Origin: Bacillus thuringiensis
GTDB lineage: Bacteria > Bacillota > Bacilli > Bacillales > Bacillaceae_G
Length of the DNA: 64,000 bases
Direction: 5' to 3'
Assembly: GCF_014932895.1 (NCBI RefSeq)
Contig: NZ_JACYOF010000006.1
Span: forward strand, 124,001-188,000
Shown: positions 16,595 to 25,516 of the stretch, one piece after another
How positions within the stretch are numbered: the first letter of the stretch is position 1
Layout: each line of letters begins with the position of its first letter
Program-made: the position numbers and the translations under genes
The notes under the pieces: model-generated
What the model was told of the DNA's origin: nothing
The model's input: only the letters and a program-made list of their open reading frames with translations
The model's database searches: none

Positions 16595-17072
16595 ATATTC
16601 TCTCCTAAAACGTTTATTTACTACACTGCCTTCTATTTAATATAATACTAAAAAAACTCTCTTATTATTAGTAAATTACCTATTTAATGTTCTCTTCATA
16701 ACTAGAGAACTTACTCCCCCTGTACTTATTACCTTGGTCTCTACTCGAGGTGTTTCTTGCTGTGATTTCATATCTCTCTTTTAGTTGGAGACTATAATTT
16801 TCAGCCCCTTATCACACATTTCTACTAAACAATCATATTTCTCTTTAGCTCAATACCTAATACATCTACCTACTTAAACAAAAAAGACCCCTTTAAGCCG
16901 ATTAATTGTGTATAGCAAAATAAGCCATGTACACTAATCAGCTAAAAGAATCCCTCTCAAAATTGAAACAAGAACACAACTTGCTTCTAGAACTCAACCA
17001 CTACACAAAGAGTGGGAATAAACAGAATCAAATAAAAAACAATATAATTACATATTACATAATGAAATATTC
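16595..17072. other. Gene-free stretch with inverted repeats
   Basis: About 480 bp. A GTTCTC/GAGAAC hairpin lies near 16690-16711. An imperfect ~20-bp inverted repeat (AGCCGATTAATTGTGTATAGC against GCCATGTACACTAATCAGCT) lies near 16895-16947 and could be ends of a lost element. A plus-strand ORF starting at 16927 reads into the Nudix gene on the other strand and lacks a ribosome site. I see no convincing gene. Confidence 0.4.
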
Positions 17073-17456
17073 TTACAGTGCTTCTACTGTAGGAATATCG
17101 GCTGGTGCCCACTTTAAATACTTTAAGCCATTAATACTAACCCATTTTAACTCTGCATGCTCAAGAGCTTTAGGTGTACCTGCGAAGATTCGTGCTTTAT
17201 ATGTAGTAAGATGAACAATGATAGTTTCATACTCGTACTCTATCTCCTCTACTTTCTCATCCACGGTAATAATACAATCAAGCTCCTCTTTAATCTCACG
17301 AACTAGTGCCGCTTGTGGCTCTTCTCCCCTGTTTATCTTTCCCCCTGGAAATTCCCAATAGTTCGGTAATGTCATTGTAGAAGAACGTAATGCACATAGG
17401 ACTTCATTTTTTTCATTATAAATTACCGCACCAACAACTGATACCTTTTTCTTCAT
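17073..17456 (-). CDS. Nudix (MutT-like) hydrolase
   Basis: 127 residues from the ATG at 17456 (9 nt after AAGGAAG; a GTG two codons upstream is an alternative). The Nudix box is intact at its metal-binding core, GGKINRGEEPQAALVREIKE, followed by E-L where many members have E-xx-G. The N-terminus (KKKVSVVGAVIYNEKNEVLCALR) and the WEFPGGK block match MutT-type dNTP/8-oxo-dGTP pyrophosphatases and the related CTP/5-methyl-dCTP pyrophosphohydrolases. Monocistronic. The exact nucleotide substrate cannot be told from sequence. Confidence 0.88.
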   Translation of the reverse strand: MKKKVSVVGAVIYNEKNEVLCALRSSTMTLPNYWEFPGGKINRGEEPQAALVREIKEELDCIITVDEKVEEIEYEYETIIVHLTTYKARIFAGTPKALEHAELKWVSINGLKYLKWAPADIPTVEAL

Positions 17457-18037
17457 ACTCACGCACTTCCTTATACAGTTTAGTTAATGCTTAATATCTT
17501 ATCTTGATTCATTTTTTAACAACAATTTTTTCTTTTTTTCACCTTATTATTTTAGCCAAGAAGCCCCCTTCCTCCTTCCTAAAGCGTATAAAGTACTATA
17601 TCCATTTTATTTCCGGGGTTTTTAAACAACTAAAAAAGGACACACCTATGCATGTGTATGCGTAGGTGTGTCCTTTTGTAAGGTAGATTTAGAAGTATTT
17701 TGTTATTTTCATCATATTATATTTCTTATTAATTTTATATACGGAACTTTAAATTTTATAATATTATTGTAACTTTGAAATAGAGTTTGATCAAAAACAC
17801 CTGAAAACCCCAAGTTTTACAATAAATAAAAAGAATCCACTTTGAAAAAAGATTGATCAAAATGAATTCTTCCCTAGCAGATTTAAGTTTAATTTAAAAA
17901 AAATTGATTATTTCTACCCCTGTTATTCAATTTACCCCCCTTTTACTTTACGTGAAATTCTTTCAACTATTTGGGATATACCAAGTGTATTTTTGTAAAT
18001 AATAAGTTTGTTAAACAATAAATTGAGAAGGGCTTGT
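17457..18037. other. Gene-free stretch containing one strong terminator
   Basis: About 580 bp of AT-rich DNA between divergent genes. A near-perfect hairpin at 17632-17677 (AAAAAAGGACACACCTATGCA against its complement) with T-runs on both sides is a bidirectional terminator. A strong AAGGAGGAAGGGGG ribosome-like site on the minus strand near 17560-17580 is not followed by any ORF, so it may be what is left of a small gene. Confidence 0.5.
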
Positions 18038-18196
18038 ATGCAACATCATAAAAAAGCTACAGAGAAATTAGATTCTATTATGAAACCAGATTTTGCAGAA
18101 ACTGATGCACAAAAAGTAAAACAAGAAATCCAACAAGATGTAAGAGAAGGACAAGGTGCAATGACTTCCCGAGAAGCGGGAGCAATGCGAGATTAA
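18038..18196 (+). CDS. Small hydrophilic protein, possible gamma-type SASP relative
   Basis: 52 residues from the ATG at 18038, preceded by GAGAAGG. It is hydrophilic, without Cys or Trp. The stretch PDFAETDAQKVKQEIQQD resembles the repeat of gamma-type small acid-soluble spore proteins (EFASETDVQxVKQxN in SspE), where the EFASE-like segment is the GPR germination-protease site. The Gln/Gly/Ala-rich tail is also SASP-like. The overall match is too short to be certain. A forespore-expressed minor spore protein is the best guess. Confidence 0.5.
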   Translation: MQHHKKATEKLDSIMKPDFAETDAQKVKQEIQQDVREGQGAMTSREAGAMRD

Positions 18197-18259
18197 TAAA
18201 ACACTCTCAGTGATTTATTTATTTATTTATTCATAACCTTATGTAATGAACCTGCTTTA

Positions 18260-19111
18260 TTAATTTTCAACGGAAACCCTCTTCATTAATCGCTTTAATT
18301 TATTTTCAGTATCTGTTTCCCCTACTGGCGTATAGATACTGCACCGTAAATCCATATCACCTTGAACTTGAAGAGAAGTTAAATTAAACAACATTTTGCC
18401 TGCTTTAGCATGTCTGAATTCAATTATCATGTCTGGAGCCTTACTCACTTGACTTTCTTGCCATAAATCCTGGAATTCTGAACATGAATCACTCATTTCT
18501 TCAATAAACTGGCTGTACCATTCATCGTCTAAATAGCGTCCATAATAGGTACGGAAAATAGCAAGAAAACCTTTCACAAAATGTTCCCAATTGACGGCCA
18601 ATGCTTTTAATTCTTTTCTAGTGAACACTAAACGAATCAAATTTCTTTGATCATTCGGTACTTTTTCAAAATCTAAAAAAACATAAGCAGCTGCAGAATT
18701 CCAGCCCACAATATGGCAATGTCGATCCGTAATGATAGTCGGACAATATGTTAATTCATCTAGTATTCGTATTAAAGAAGGGCTAAGCTTTGATTGATCC
18801 TTTTTTGGACTTGTAATTTCTGAATTTGTTTCTAATGCCAGGTCAAATAAGTAGTCTGTTTCATCATTATTTAATTGCAAAGTTTTAGAAATACAATCAA
18901 GTACGATTGTAGAAACCTTTATATCCCTTCCTTGCTCTAGCCATGTATACCAAGTGGTGCTTACACCTGCTAACTGTGCAACCTCCTCTCTTCGTAACCC
19001 AGGTGTTCTTCTCCGGGTTCCGGCAGGCAAACCAATAGACTCAGGACTAATTTGGGCGCGCTTAGCTTTTAAGAATGCCGACAGAGCTTCACGCCTATTT
19101 TTATTATTCAT
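18260..19111 (-). CDS. XRE-family regulator with MmyB-like ligand-binding domain
   Basis: 283 residues. The N-terminal helix-turn-helix (about 5-85) has the typical GLPAGTRRRTPGLRREEVAQ followed by LAGVSTTWYTWLEQGRDI. The C-terminal MmyB-like domain (about 105-275) includes ILDELTYCPTIITDRHCHIV then GWNSAAAYVFLDF. MmyB-like domains can bind a fatty-acyl ligand and are often divergent from the redox or lipid gene they control. Here the divergent gene encodes a FabF-type ketosynthase 120 bp away, with a palindrome between. Control of that ketosynthase in response to an acyl molecule is a reasonable inference. Confidence 0.88.
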   Translation of the reverse strand: MNNKNRREALSAFLKAKRAQISPESIGLPAGTRRRTPGLRREEVAQLAGVSTTWYTWLEQGRDIKVSTIVLDCISKTLQLNNDETDYLFDLALETNSEITSPKKDQSKLSPSLIRILDELTYCPTIITDRHCHIVGWNSAAAYVFLDFEKVPNDQRNLIRLVFTRKELKALAVNWEHFVKGFLAIFRTYYGRYLDDEWYSQFIEEMSDSCSEFQDLWQESQVSKAPDMIIEFRHAKAGKMLFNLTSLQVQGDMDLRCSIYTPVGETDTENKLKRLMKRVSVEN

Positions 19112-19140
19112 TTTTAAAACTCCTTATCTTATCAATTTAA

Positions 19141-19161
19141 CCTAGTAGTAGTTATACTAGG
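19141..19161. promoter_or_regulatory. Palindromic operator candidate between regulator and ketosynthase
   Basis: The arms CCTAGTA and TACTAGG surround 7 bp. The half-site extension TAGGATAAA recurs about 20 bp downstream (near 19180). The site lies in the 122-bp region between the MmyB-like regulator and the KS gene, where an XRE-type operator is expected. Confidence 0.5.
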
Positions 19162-19233
19162 ATAAATCCCCCCTTGTAATAGGATAAAATGACTGTAAAA
19201 TACAAGTATATTATTGATGGGAGGGATTGCAAA

Positions 19234-20469
19234 GTGGAAAGAGTTGTGATTACTGGGATGGGAGTAGTTTCTCCTATAGGAAACGACATCAAAACATTTT
19301 GGAACAATCTAATTAAAGCGGAATCTGGTATAGTCAATATCGATACTTTTGATGTTACCAATCATAAAACAAAAATTGCGGGTATCGTCCAAGATTTTGA
19401 TGCAGATGCAATTTTAGGAAAGAAAGAAGCAAGACGTTTAGATCGTTTTTCTCAATTTGCTTTGGCTGCAGCTGAACAGGCTTGGTCAGATTCTAAGTTA
19501 GACCTCGATCGTATAGATGTAGAAAGGTTAGGCGTATACGTAGGTTCAGGTATCGGAGGGATTGAAACCTTGATTGAAAATGTTGATGCGCTTAGGCAGA
19601 AGGGGGCAAGAAGAGTCAGCCCAACTCTAGTACCTTTAATAATGTCTAATGCTGCTGCAGCACAAATTAGTATCAAGTGGAATGCGATGGGACCTTCTAT
19701 GTCACCTGTTTCTGCTTGTGCAATTGGAAATACAGCTATCGGAGAAGCCTTTAGACTAATTCGTTCTGGGGAAGCTGACGTTATATTTGCGGGTGGAACA
19801 GAGGCAGCTATAACAGACTTATCAATAGCAAGCTTTGGTAACGCTACAGCATTATCAACAAGAAACGATAATCCCACTAAGGCTAGTCGTCCATTTGATG
19901 AAAATCGAGATGGATTTGTCATGTCAGAAGGAGCTGGAATTCTAATCTTAGAATCTTTATCTCATGCTTTACGTAGGGAGGCAAAGATTTATGCAGAGGT
20001 CATTGGATATGGTGCAAGTTCCGATGCACACCATATCGTAGCTACACATCCGGAAGGTAAAGGTGCCTATCTTGCAATGAGATCAGCTTTAAAAAATGCC
20101 AATATATCGCCTGAAGAAATTGATGTTATTAGTGCCCATGCAACAAGTACAAAGGTGGGTGATATCTCTGAAACGATGGCTATTAAGCAGCTGTTTGGAA
20201 AACAAGCTTATCAGATTCCAGTAACAGCTAATAAATCTATGCTGGGACATATGTTGGGGGCAGCCGGTGGAGTTGAAGCAATTGCTTTAGCAATGGCCAT
20301 AAAGGAAGGGATAGTTCCTCCCACAATTAACTTAGAAAATCCTGATCCATTATGTGATCTGGATTATGTACCATCTGTTGCTCGCCAAGTGAAAATAGAT
20401 ATAGGTCTATCTAATTCATTTGGTTTCGGAGGTCATAATGCAGCTATTATTTTAAAGAAATACGAGTGA
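19234..20469 (+). CDS. Solitary FabF-type beta-ketoacyl-ACP synthase II
   Basis: 411 residues from the GTG at 19234, which lies 7 nt after GGGAGGGA; the longer ORF upstream has no ribosome site. The thiolase-fold triad is complete: Cys162 in VSACAIGN, His in ISAHATSTKVGD and His in KSMLGHMLGAAGG. It therefore elongates acyl-ACP with malonyl-ACP. It is not next to other fab genes, so it is probably not the housekeeping fabF. It is divergent from an MmyB-like regulator. It could serve specialised lipid synthesis, perhaps related to the type II PKS at 38-41 kb, but that link is unproven. Confidence 0.9.
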   Translation: MERVVITGMGVVSPIGNDIKTFWNNLIKAESGIVNIDTFDVTNHKTKIAGIVQDFDADAILGKKEARRLDRFSQFALAAAEQAWSDSKLDLDRIDVERLGVYVGSGIGGIETLIENVDALRQKGARRVSPTLVPLIMSNAAAAQISIKWNAMGPSMSPVSACAIGNTAIGEAFRLIRSGEADVIFAGGTEAAITDLSIASFGNATALSTRNDNPTKASRPFDENRDGFVMSEGAGILILESLSHALRREAKIYAEVIGYGASSDAHHIVATHPEGKGAYLAMRSALKNANISPEEIDVISAHATSTKVGDISETMAIKQLFGKQAYQIPVTANKSMLGHMLGAAGGVEAIALAMAIKEGIVPPTINLENPDPLCDLDYVPSVARQVKIDIGLSNSFGFGGHNAAIILKKYE

Positions 20470-20486
20470 ATAAACTTTCTCTCGTC

Positions 20487-20522
20487 AATCTAACCGTTCC
20501 CTCTAGAAACGGTTAGATTTAT
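20487..20522. terminator. Terminator between the ketosynthase and symporter genes
   Basis: AATCTAACCGTT and AACGGTTAGATT form a 12-bp stem around a 9-nt loop, 17 bp after the KS stop codon. Confidence 0.8.
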
Positions 20523-20594
20523 TCAATTCGATTAGGAAATGTGCAGCTACAAATACGGAAAAATTTCATGTAATTCTTAAAAATATACCTAAAC

Positions 20595-22049
20595 TTAGAT
20601 GCCTGAATGTTTTTGTGACGAAATTGAAAGCTGACTTGAATCTTCTTGTTTTAAGATAGGAGATACGAAGATTGGATTTCTTTTAAATGACACACTAACT
20701 GTATATGCAACAATTACATTTAATATAAGAGCGATAAGGCCAATATTTATATTGTAAATACTGATTTCCCCTATACTCATTCCCAATACCGCTAGATCTC
20801 CAACAAGAATACCTACGGCAATTCCAACTGGAGTCAGTTTGCGTATAAAGAAAACACCGATAAACCCTGGGAGAAATTGTCCAAATCCATAATAAGCTGT
20901 ATTAACAAGAGATATCATTAAGCTAGGAGCGAAAATCGTTATAGCCATAGAGAGTAATAAGTATAAGATAACTACAGATTTAATTGACTTTAACTGCGCT
21001 TTTTCCGATATATTCTTAATAAGATTACGAGAAACTAAAGCACCAATGACAAGACTAATCATAGAGAGCACTACGATACCTGACAACACTGCCCCAGCTG
21101 CAATGACACCAATTAACCATGGAGGCAGCAGAGAAATTGCTGTAACCATAAATGCGCTGTTAGGTTTGTCTAGATGTGGTATTGTAGCGATAGTATAATA
21201 TGAGATGATAATTAAAAACGGAAACATAAACATATAGAGTGGCATAACAATCTGCGCTTTTTTTACTGATCGTTCGGAACGGCCGGTAAAAAACACACCT
21301 GTAACATGAGGAACTGCGTAAAATGCGAATGCTTGAAAAATGATAGTTGAAATTGCAAAATTCATATCCATTGGTTTGTCGACTTTGACTAAAGCTCCCT
21401 GTTGTTTCGCCATTTCAAATAGATGTGAAACACTTCCAACCTTGAGTAAAACCGCTCCACCTACAAGCACAATAGCAAGGAACATTAGGATATCTTTTAC
21501 GATAGAAATAATAGCTGGTGCTTTGACGCCAGATACAGATATGTATATATAAGCCATACATCCAGCAATAATAGTCGCTACAGGGGATGATAAGTGAAAC
21601 CCCAGGGCATTTAATGAAACAACCAGCCCTTCAAATTGTAACTGAGCCCATGGAATCAAAAAAATGAGTGCTGTTATCGTAACAGTCAATTCCAGACCTC
21701 GATGTGAGTAATGACTTTTAAAAATATCCGCTATGGTCATAGCGCCGTACTGCTTACCTGCCCTCCAAATTAAAGGTGCAAAGAAATAGCCGACAGCATA
21801 AGCCAACAGGATATACCCTAAAAACCATATTCCATAACTTGGCCCTTTTGCGTATACACCGCCTGGAAACCCTAAAATTGTACCTACACCGTAAATTTCC
21901 CCCACAGCTAAGAAAAATAATAATATAGCATTAAATTTTCGGCCTCCTACTAAATATTGCTCTACGCTAAGTTGTTCGTTTTTCTGTCTCGAATATACCG
22001 CATACAGAATAGTAGAAAGTATGATAACAGAAAAAATAATAAGTGACAT
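20595..22049 (-). CDS. Sodium:solute symporter (SSS family)
   Basis: 484 residues with about 12-13 membrane helices across the whole length. Features typical of the PutP/PanF/SSS superfamily are visible: the N-terminal EQYLVGGRKFNAILLFFLAV, GVGTILGFPGGVYAKGPSYG in the TM2-3 region, and TGRSERSVKKAQ in the loop after TM7. It is preceded by a small DUF3311-type membrane protein with a 16-bp gap, the common two-gene layout for this transporter type. The substrate (an organic acid, amino acid or pantothenate-like solute) cannot be named from sequence. Confidence 0.9.
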   Translation of the reverse strand: MSLIIFSVIILSTILYAVYSRQKNEQLSVEQYLVGGRKFNAILLFFLAVGEIYGVGTILGFPGGVYAKGPSYGIWFLGYILLAYAVGYFFAPLIWRAGKQYGAMTIADIFKSHYSHRGLELTVTITALIFLIPWAQLQFEGLVVSLNALGFHLSSPVATIIAGCMAYIYISVSGVKAPAIISIVKDILMFLAIVLVGGAVLLKVGSVSHLFEMAKQQGALVKVDKPMDMNFAISTIIFQAFAFYAVPHVTGVFFTGRSERSVKKAQIVMPLYMFMFPFLIIISYYTIATIPHLDKPNSAFMVTAISLLPPWLIGVIAAGAVLSGIVVLSMISLVIGALVSRNLIKNISEKAQLKSIKSVVILYLLLSMAITIFAPSLMISLVNTAYYGFGQFLPGFIGVFFIRKLTPVGIAVGILVGDLAVLGMSIGEISIYNINIGLIALILNVIVAYTVSVSFKRNPIFVSPILKQEDSSQLSISSQKHSGI

Positions 22050-22065
22050 ACGGTAACCCCCTCTT

Positions 22066-22272
22066 CTATAGATCTTCCTTCAAATTATGACGATCATACA
22101 GCATCCAAGATAACCAAAGACAAAGTGAAGTAAGTGGCAGCCATAGAAAAATCCAAAAATAAATGATTGGGAATCCTATAATACTTGCATCAGATGATGC
22201 AATAAATGGTAGGACGCCCACAATGGCTACAAACGGAATAATCATTCCAATAAGAATACTGACTAATTTCAT
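22066..22272 (-). CDS. DUF3311-type small membrane protein, symporter partner
   Basis: 68 residues from the ATG at 22272 (8 nt after AAAGGAGG; the longer reading frame upstream lacks a ribosome site). Two membrane helices (about 4-26 and 36-57) and a short charged C-terminus (DRHNLKEDL). Size, topology and position just before an SSS transporter match DUF3311 proteins, which are thought to be small subunits of such symporters. Confidence 0.8.
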   Translation of the reverse strand: MKLVSILIGMIIPFVAIVGVLPFIASSDASIIGFPIIYFWIFLWLPLTSLCLWLSWMLYDRHNLKEDL

Positions 22273-22391
22273 AGTGTACACCTCCTTTCAAACTAATGTG
22301 ATAATTTATAGGATTATCATTTTCTACATAAAATGGTAATTTCCTTTTTTGACTAAAAATTTATACCAATGAATATAGACCAAAAACATAT

Positions 22392-22429
22392 AAAAGCATG
22401 GCCCACAAGTAAAATCGGCCATGCTTTTT
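22392..22429. terminator. Hairpin with AAAAGCATGGCC arms
   Basis: AAAAGCATGGCC and GGCCATGCTTTT form a 12-bp stem with a 13-nt loop and T-runs on both strands. It is a bidirectional terminator beside an IS relic. Confidence 0.7.
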
Positions 22430-22467
22430 GTAAAGTCACAATGTATCTTATCCGGATTAACTGACTA

Positions 22468-22615
22468 CTAATTATCCCACAGCTCTTTATTTTCAGCTTC
22501 TACTTTAATCAATCGCAGCATACTGGTTGTGTGAGCCATTAATAATCCTCTTTCCTCCATCATTTCCACCAGGTTACGGAAGCCCAAATTGTACCGTAAA
22601 CGGTCGTTAAGGAAA
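22468..22615 (-). pseudogene. Relic of an IS6/IS240-type transposase
   Basis: The minus strand reads RYNLGFRNLVEMMEERGLLM then AHTTSMLRLIKVEAENKELW and stop. The first half matches the RYxLSYRDLVEMMEERGLxxxHTT block near the N-terminus of IS6-family transposases; the rest has diverged. No DDE domain or inverted repeats remain. Confidence 0.6.
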
Positions 22616-22657
22616 GTTTTTATCAATACTTATATTTGGTCCTTATTCTATTTTAAT

Positions 22658-22685
22658 TTTATTTCAAGTATATACTTGAAATAAA
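22658..22685. promoter_or_regulatory. Perfect 28-bp palindrome upstream of a decayed padR
   Basis: The half-site TTTATTTCAAGTAT is followed directly by its exact reverse complement. It sits about 30-40 bp upstream of the padR relic. PadR proteins bind palindromes in their own promoters, so it is probably that regulator's former operator. A similar site (17 of 21 central positions) is at 3742-3762. Confidence 0.55.
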
Positions 22686-22714
22686 TATATACTTTTGTTA
22701 AATTTAACCTATAG

Positions 22715-23213
22715 ATAGAACAAGTTTAATTAAATGTCATTTAGAAATGTTTGTATTATCTATTTTCTCAATGGAAAAAAGCTAGGGTTATAAAATTATT
22801 AAGGGATTAGAAGAACACAATTTAAAATTGAACGGAATGGACAACATTTATCCTATTCTAACTAAGTTCAAAGACCAAGAGTGCGTTAATACTTAACGTG
22901 AAATGGCGGAAAACGGTATAGTGAGAGTTTATTATGAAATAAATAAAAAGAGAGCTTGGTTAGAATTACAAAAGGATATAAAATCCTTACTTCAAAATGG
23001 TTCGAAAGGAGAAGATTTGAAACAAATATCCAATCGATCATCAAAAAAAAACAATTTTTAAAGTCCTTTTTAGAATTTATTGGAATAGATCTTCATTCTG
23101 AAATAAAAAACATCCAGAAATCCAAAAATGGAACGGGAACTTTATTTCTAATAGGGTTATTTACTTTAATTGTTACTTATCACGGTTTGCAACTAATACT
23201 GTCAATATTTTAA
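22715..23213 (+). pseudogene. Decayed padR-family regulator and trailing membrane-domain remnant
   Basis: The plus strand reads LEMFVLSIFSMEKS, a stop, GYKIIKGLEEHNLKLNGMDN then IYPILTKFKDQECVNT, a stop, and REMAENGIVRVYYEINKK. This aligns with the intact PadR at 33995 (YGYEIMKELENYNIKLKGLG, IYPILTRIKEKQ, RIYYELNEKG). At least two in-frame stops kill it. The following ~65 codons end in a membrane helix (LFLIGLFTLIVTYHGLQLIL) and look like the tail of a HAAS-type partner, as in the intact pair at 34 kb. Confidence 0.75.
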
Positions 23214-23386
23214 AAAGAACCCTTTCATCCACTAAGTACTAACAGTTCGTTCGATTATAATATCTTTTATCAGATAATTCATGGTGGAACTTCTTACTAA
23301 TGCTCATTAACTTTTCTACTTCCTTGTTAGTTTCTGTACTTGTAATGTTTTATTTACAAAAAATAAATTTAAACAGGTGAAATAAA

Positions 23387-24826
23387 ATGAAAATGCTAAA
23401 ATCTACAATCGTGTGCTTATTATTTAATTTGTTTATTTTGTTTTTAGCAAACTCGCATGTAATGGCCGAACAAGATATTAAAAGTGCTTTAGACAGCTAT
23501 GTTGAAAATTTTTTAGAAGAACATCAAATTCCAGGGGCTTCTATTGCCATTGTTCATAAGGATGATATTTTTTATTCTAAGTCATGGGGTTTAACGGGAG
23601 AATCTGAAGAAAAAGTAACCGCTGAAACTCCCTTTACAATAGGATCGATAAGTAAATCATTAACAGGATTAGCCATAATGAGATTAGTTGAAGAAGGTAC
23701 CATTCATTTAGAGGATCCGGTCCAAAAGTATATTCCGTGGTTTACACTTAAAGATAAAAAAGCATCATCCCAAATAACAATTAAACATTTACTTACGCAA
23801 ACAAGCGGGATAAGTACTTATTCTGGCTTATCTATATCAGATAGAGAATCTAAAGATTTGGGTGCTATAAAGAAAAATGTAGAAAGTTTATCGAAAGTTA
23901 AGCTGACCGCTGTACCAGGAGAAAAGCATCAATATAGTAATGCCAATTTCTTAATTCTTGGTGCTCTCATAGAAGAAGTTTCCAATCAGCCATATTCTGA
24001 ATACATGAAACAACAAGTGTTTCTGCCATTGGGTATGAAGAGTGCCGCAGCTGAAAATGATACAGCATATAAAAAAGGATACTTAGCCGGATATCAGTCT
24101 TGGTTAGGGATTCCTCGAAAAAGTTCAGTAACATATGATAATGGAGGAGCACCATATGGATACATAACTGCAAGTGCGACAGATATGGTCCAGTATATTA
24201 AATTACTTAGTCAGCGCAAGAGTAACAATTTTTTAAATAAAAATACTATGAATCTTTATTTATCGCCTTATGTTCAAACTGGTGAAAATCGATATTATGG
24301 TCTTGGTGTAAGAATCTCAAGTCCAAATTCTAAAGAAGAAATAATATGGCATTCAGGTTCAACTTCTGATTCACATGCAGAAGTATTCTTTATACCAGAA
24401 ACGGGTTGGGGAGGTGTGATTCTTACTAATAAAAATCATATTTTAGAAGAAGAGCCACTTATACACCTGAAGCAAGGGATTATTAATATTTTAACTGGGA
24501 AAGAGCCTGTTAATGTACCTAAATCCCCCCCTATTATACAACTGACTATGATAGGAATATTATGCTTACTTTTTATAAAGTTTAATTATCAATTAGTAAA
24601 GGTCAAATCAGGAAAGATTCGTAAAAGAAACTTATGGCGTATCTCCGGAATTATATTTTTAGTTATATCTGTTACTATCATTCCATTACTAATTTATAGT
24701 ACAGAATCTCCATGGTATTCAATAAGGATATTTGCTCCTGATATTGCACTACTTACTAGAATCATGGTTACCTTCTTAGCTTTGAACGGTTTATTATCAA
24801 TATATATTTCATTTAAACAATCCTAA
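23387..24826 (+). CDS. Serine beta-lactamase-like hydrolase (class C/DD-peptidase fold), membrane-anchored
   Basis: 479 residues. A signal peptide (cleavage near VMA-EQ, about residue 27) is followed by a beta-lactamase-fold domain (about 30-370) with the complete catalytic set S87-I-S-K90, Y183-S-N185 and HSG (about 322), then four C-terminal membrane helices (about 385-475). Proteins of this design (PbpE/FmtA/Pab87-like esterases and D-aminopeptidases) act on cell-wall or D-amino-acid compounds at the cell surface. True beta-lactamase activity is less likely given the membrane tail. The ribosome site is weak (AGGTG). Monocistronic. Confidence 0.87.
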   Translation: MKMLKSTIVCLLFNLFILFLANSHVMAEQDIKSALDSYVENFLEEHQIPGASIAIVHKDDIFYSKSWGLTGESEEKVTAETPFTIGSISKSLTGLAIMRLVEEGTIHLEDPVQKYIPWFTLKDKKASSQITIKHLLTQTSGISTYSGLSISDRESKDLGAIKKNVESLSKVKLTAVPGEKHQYSNANFLILGALIEEVSNQPYSEYMKQQVFLPLGMKSAAAENDTAYKKGYLAGYQSWLGIPRKSSVTYDNGGAPYGYITASATDMVQYIKLLSQRKSNNFLNKNTMNLYLSPYVQTGENRYYGLGVRISSPNSKEEIIWHSGSTSDSHAEVFFIPETGWGGVILTNKNHILEEEPLIHLKQGIINILTGKEPVNVPKSPPIIQLTMIGILCLLFIKFNYQLVKVKSGKIRKRNLWRISGIIFLVISVTIIPLLIYSTESPWYSIRIFAPDIALLTRIMVTFLALNGLLSIYISFKQS

Positions 24827-24934
24827 GCGAACTCAATAACCTAAATCAACTTACTACAAAAATGTGAGGACTTCCTTATTTCTTTACTATGCTCTTTACA
24901 TCTTTTGTAATAAGAAATTACTTCTTTCATTTTA

Positions 24935-25516
24935 TATCCCCTTTCTCTTTTCTTATCGTTTTTGATAAAAGTATGCTTCCCATCAGTAACAGGGATATTA
25001 TTAAATCTAAATCCTGGCGCAGACACCATGTACATTATGGGAAGAAGTATTTCACGAGATAGAAAAGTAAGTGTGTATTCTGTTCTAGGTATTATTACAA
25101 ATTCCGTTGTGTTATTTAACATCATTAAGGTTATAGGTGTTATCTATCTCCTATACCTAAGGATTAAAATAGTACTTGACAAGACATATGTAGCTTTCCA
25201 AGCTTCATCCAATATATTGAAAATTAGAAAGATATATTTACAAAGACTCTTAACTAGTCTTATACATCCAAAAGTCTCTTTATTTTTTATTGCGTTTCTT
25301 CCGCAATTTATAGATGTAAAGGCTTCAGGTCCTATACCTTTTATCATTTTAGGGCTTACTTTTACAGCAACTGGACTATTCTGATGTTTATTTGTTGCTT
25401 ATTTCTCTTCAGATGTCACAGAAACCAAAAGGCAGGAATGATTCTAAATAAGGTAACAGGTATGATTTTTATTGGTATGGGGTTAAAGTTGCTTCAAACG
25501 AGAGCTCCTCAATAAA
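24935..25516 (+). pseudogene. Decayed LysE/RhtB-family exporter
   Basis: Pieces of a LysE-type amino-acid exporter can be read: LNLNPGADTMYIMGRSISRD (N-terminal PGPD motif), VIGVIYLLYLRIK, LTSLIHPKVSLFFIAFLPQF, then after a stop at 25382 LFVAYFSSDVTE and, in another frame, LNKVTGMIFIGMGLKLLQTR. Frameshifts and a shortened middle make it non-functional as read. The homologous frame starts just downstream of the beta-lactamase-like gene. Confidence 0.75.

Noticed and set aside
16927-17214. 95-codon plus-strand ORF
   Set aside because: No ribosome site. Its second half is antisense to the well-supported Nudix gene.
19234-20469. Housekeeping fabF annotation for the solitary ketosynthase
   Set aside because: It has no fabH/fabF neighbourhood and is divergent from an MmyB-like regulator. 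I kept the enzyme class but not the housekeeping symbol.
24841-25125. 94-codon minus-strand ORF
   Set aside because: It is antisense to the lysE relic, whose plus-strand frame carries family motifs.
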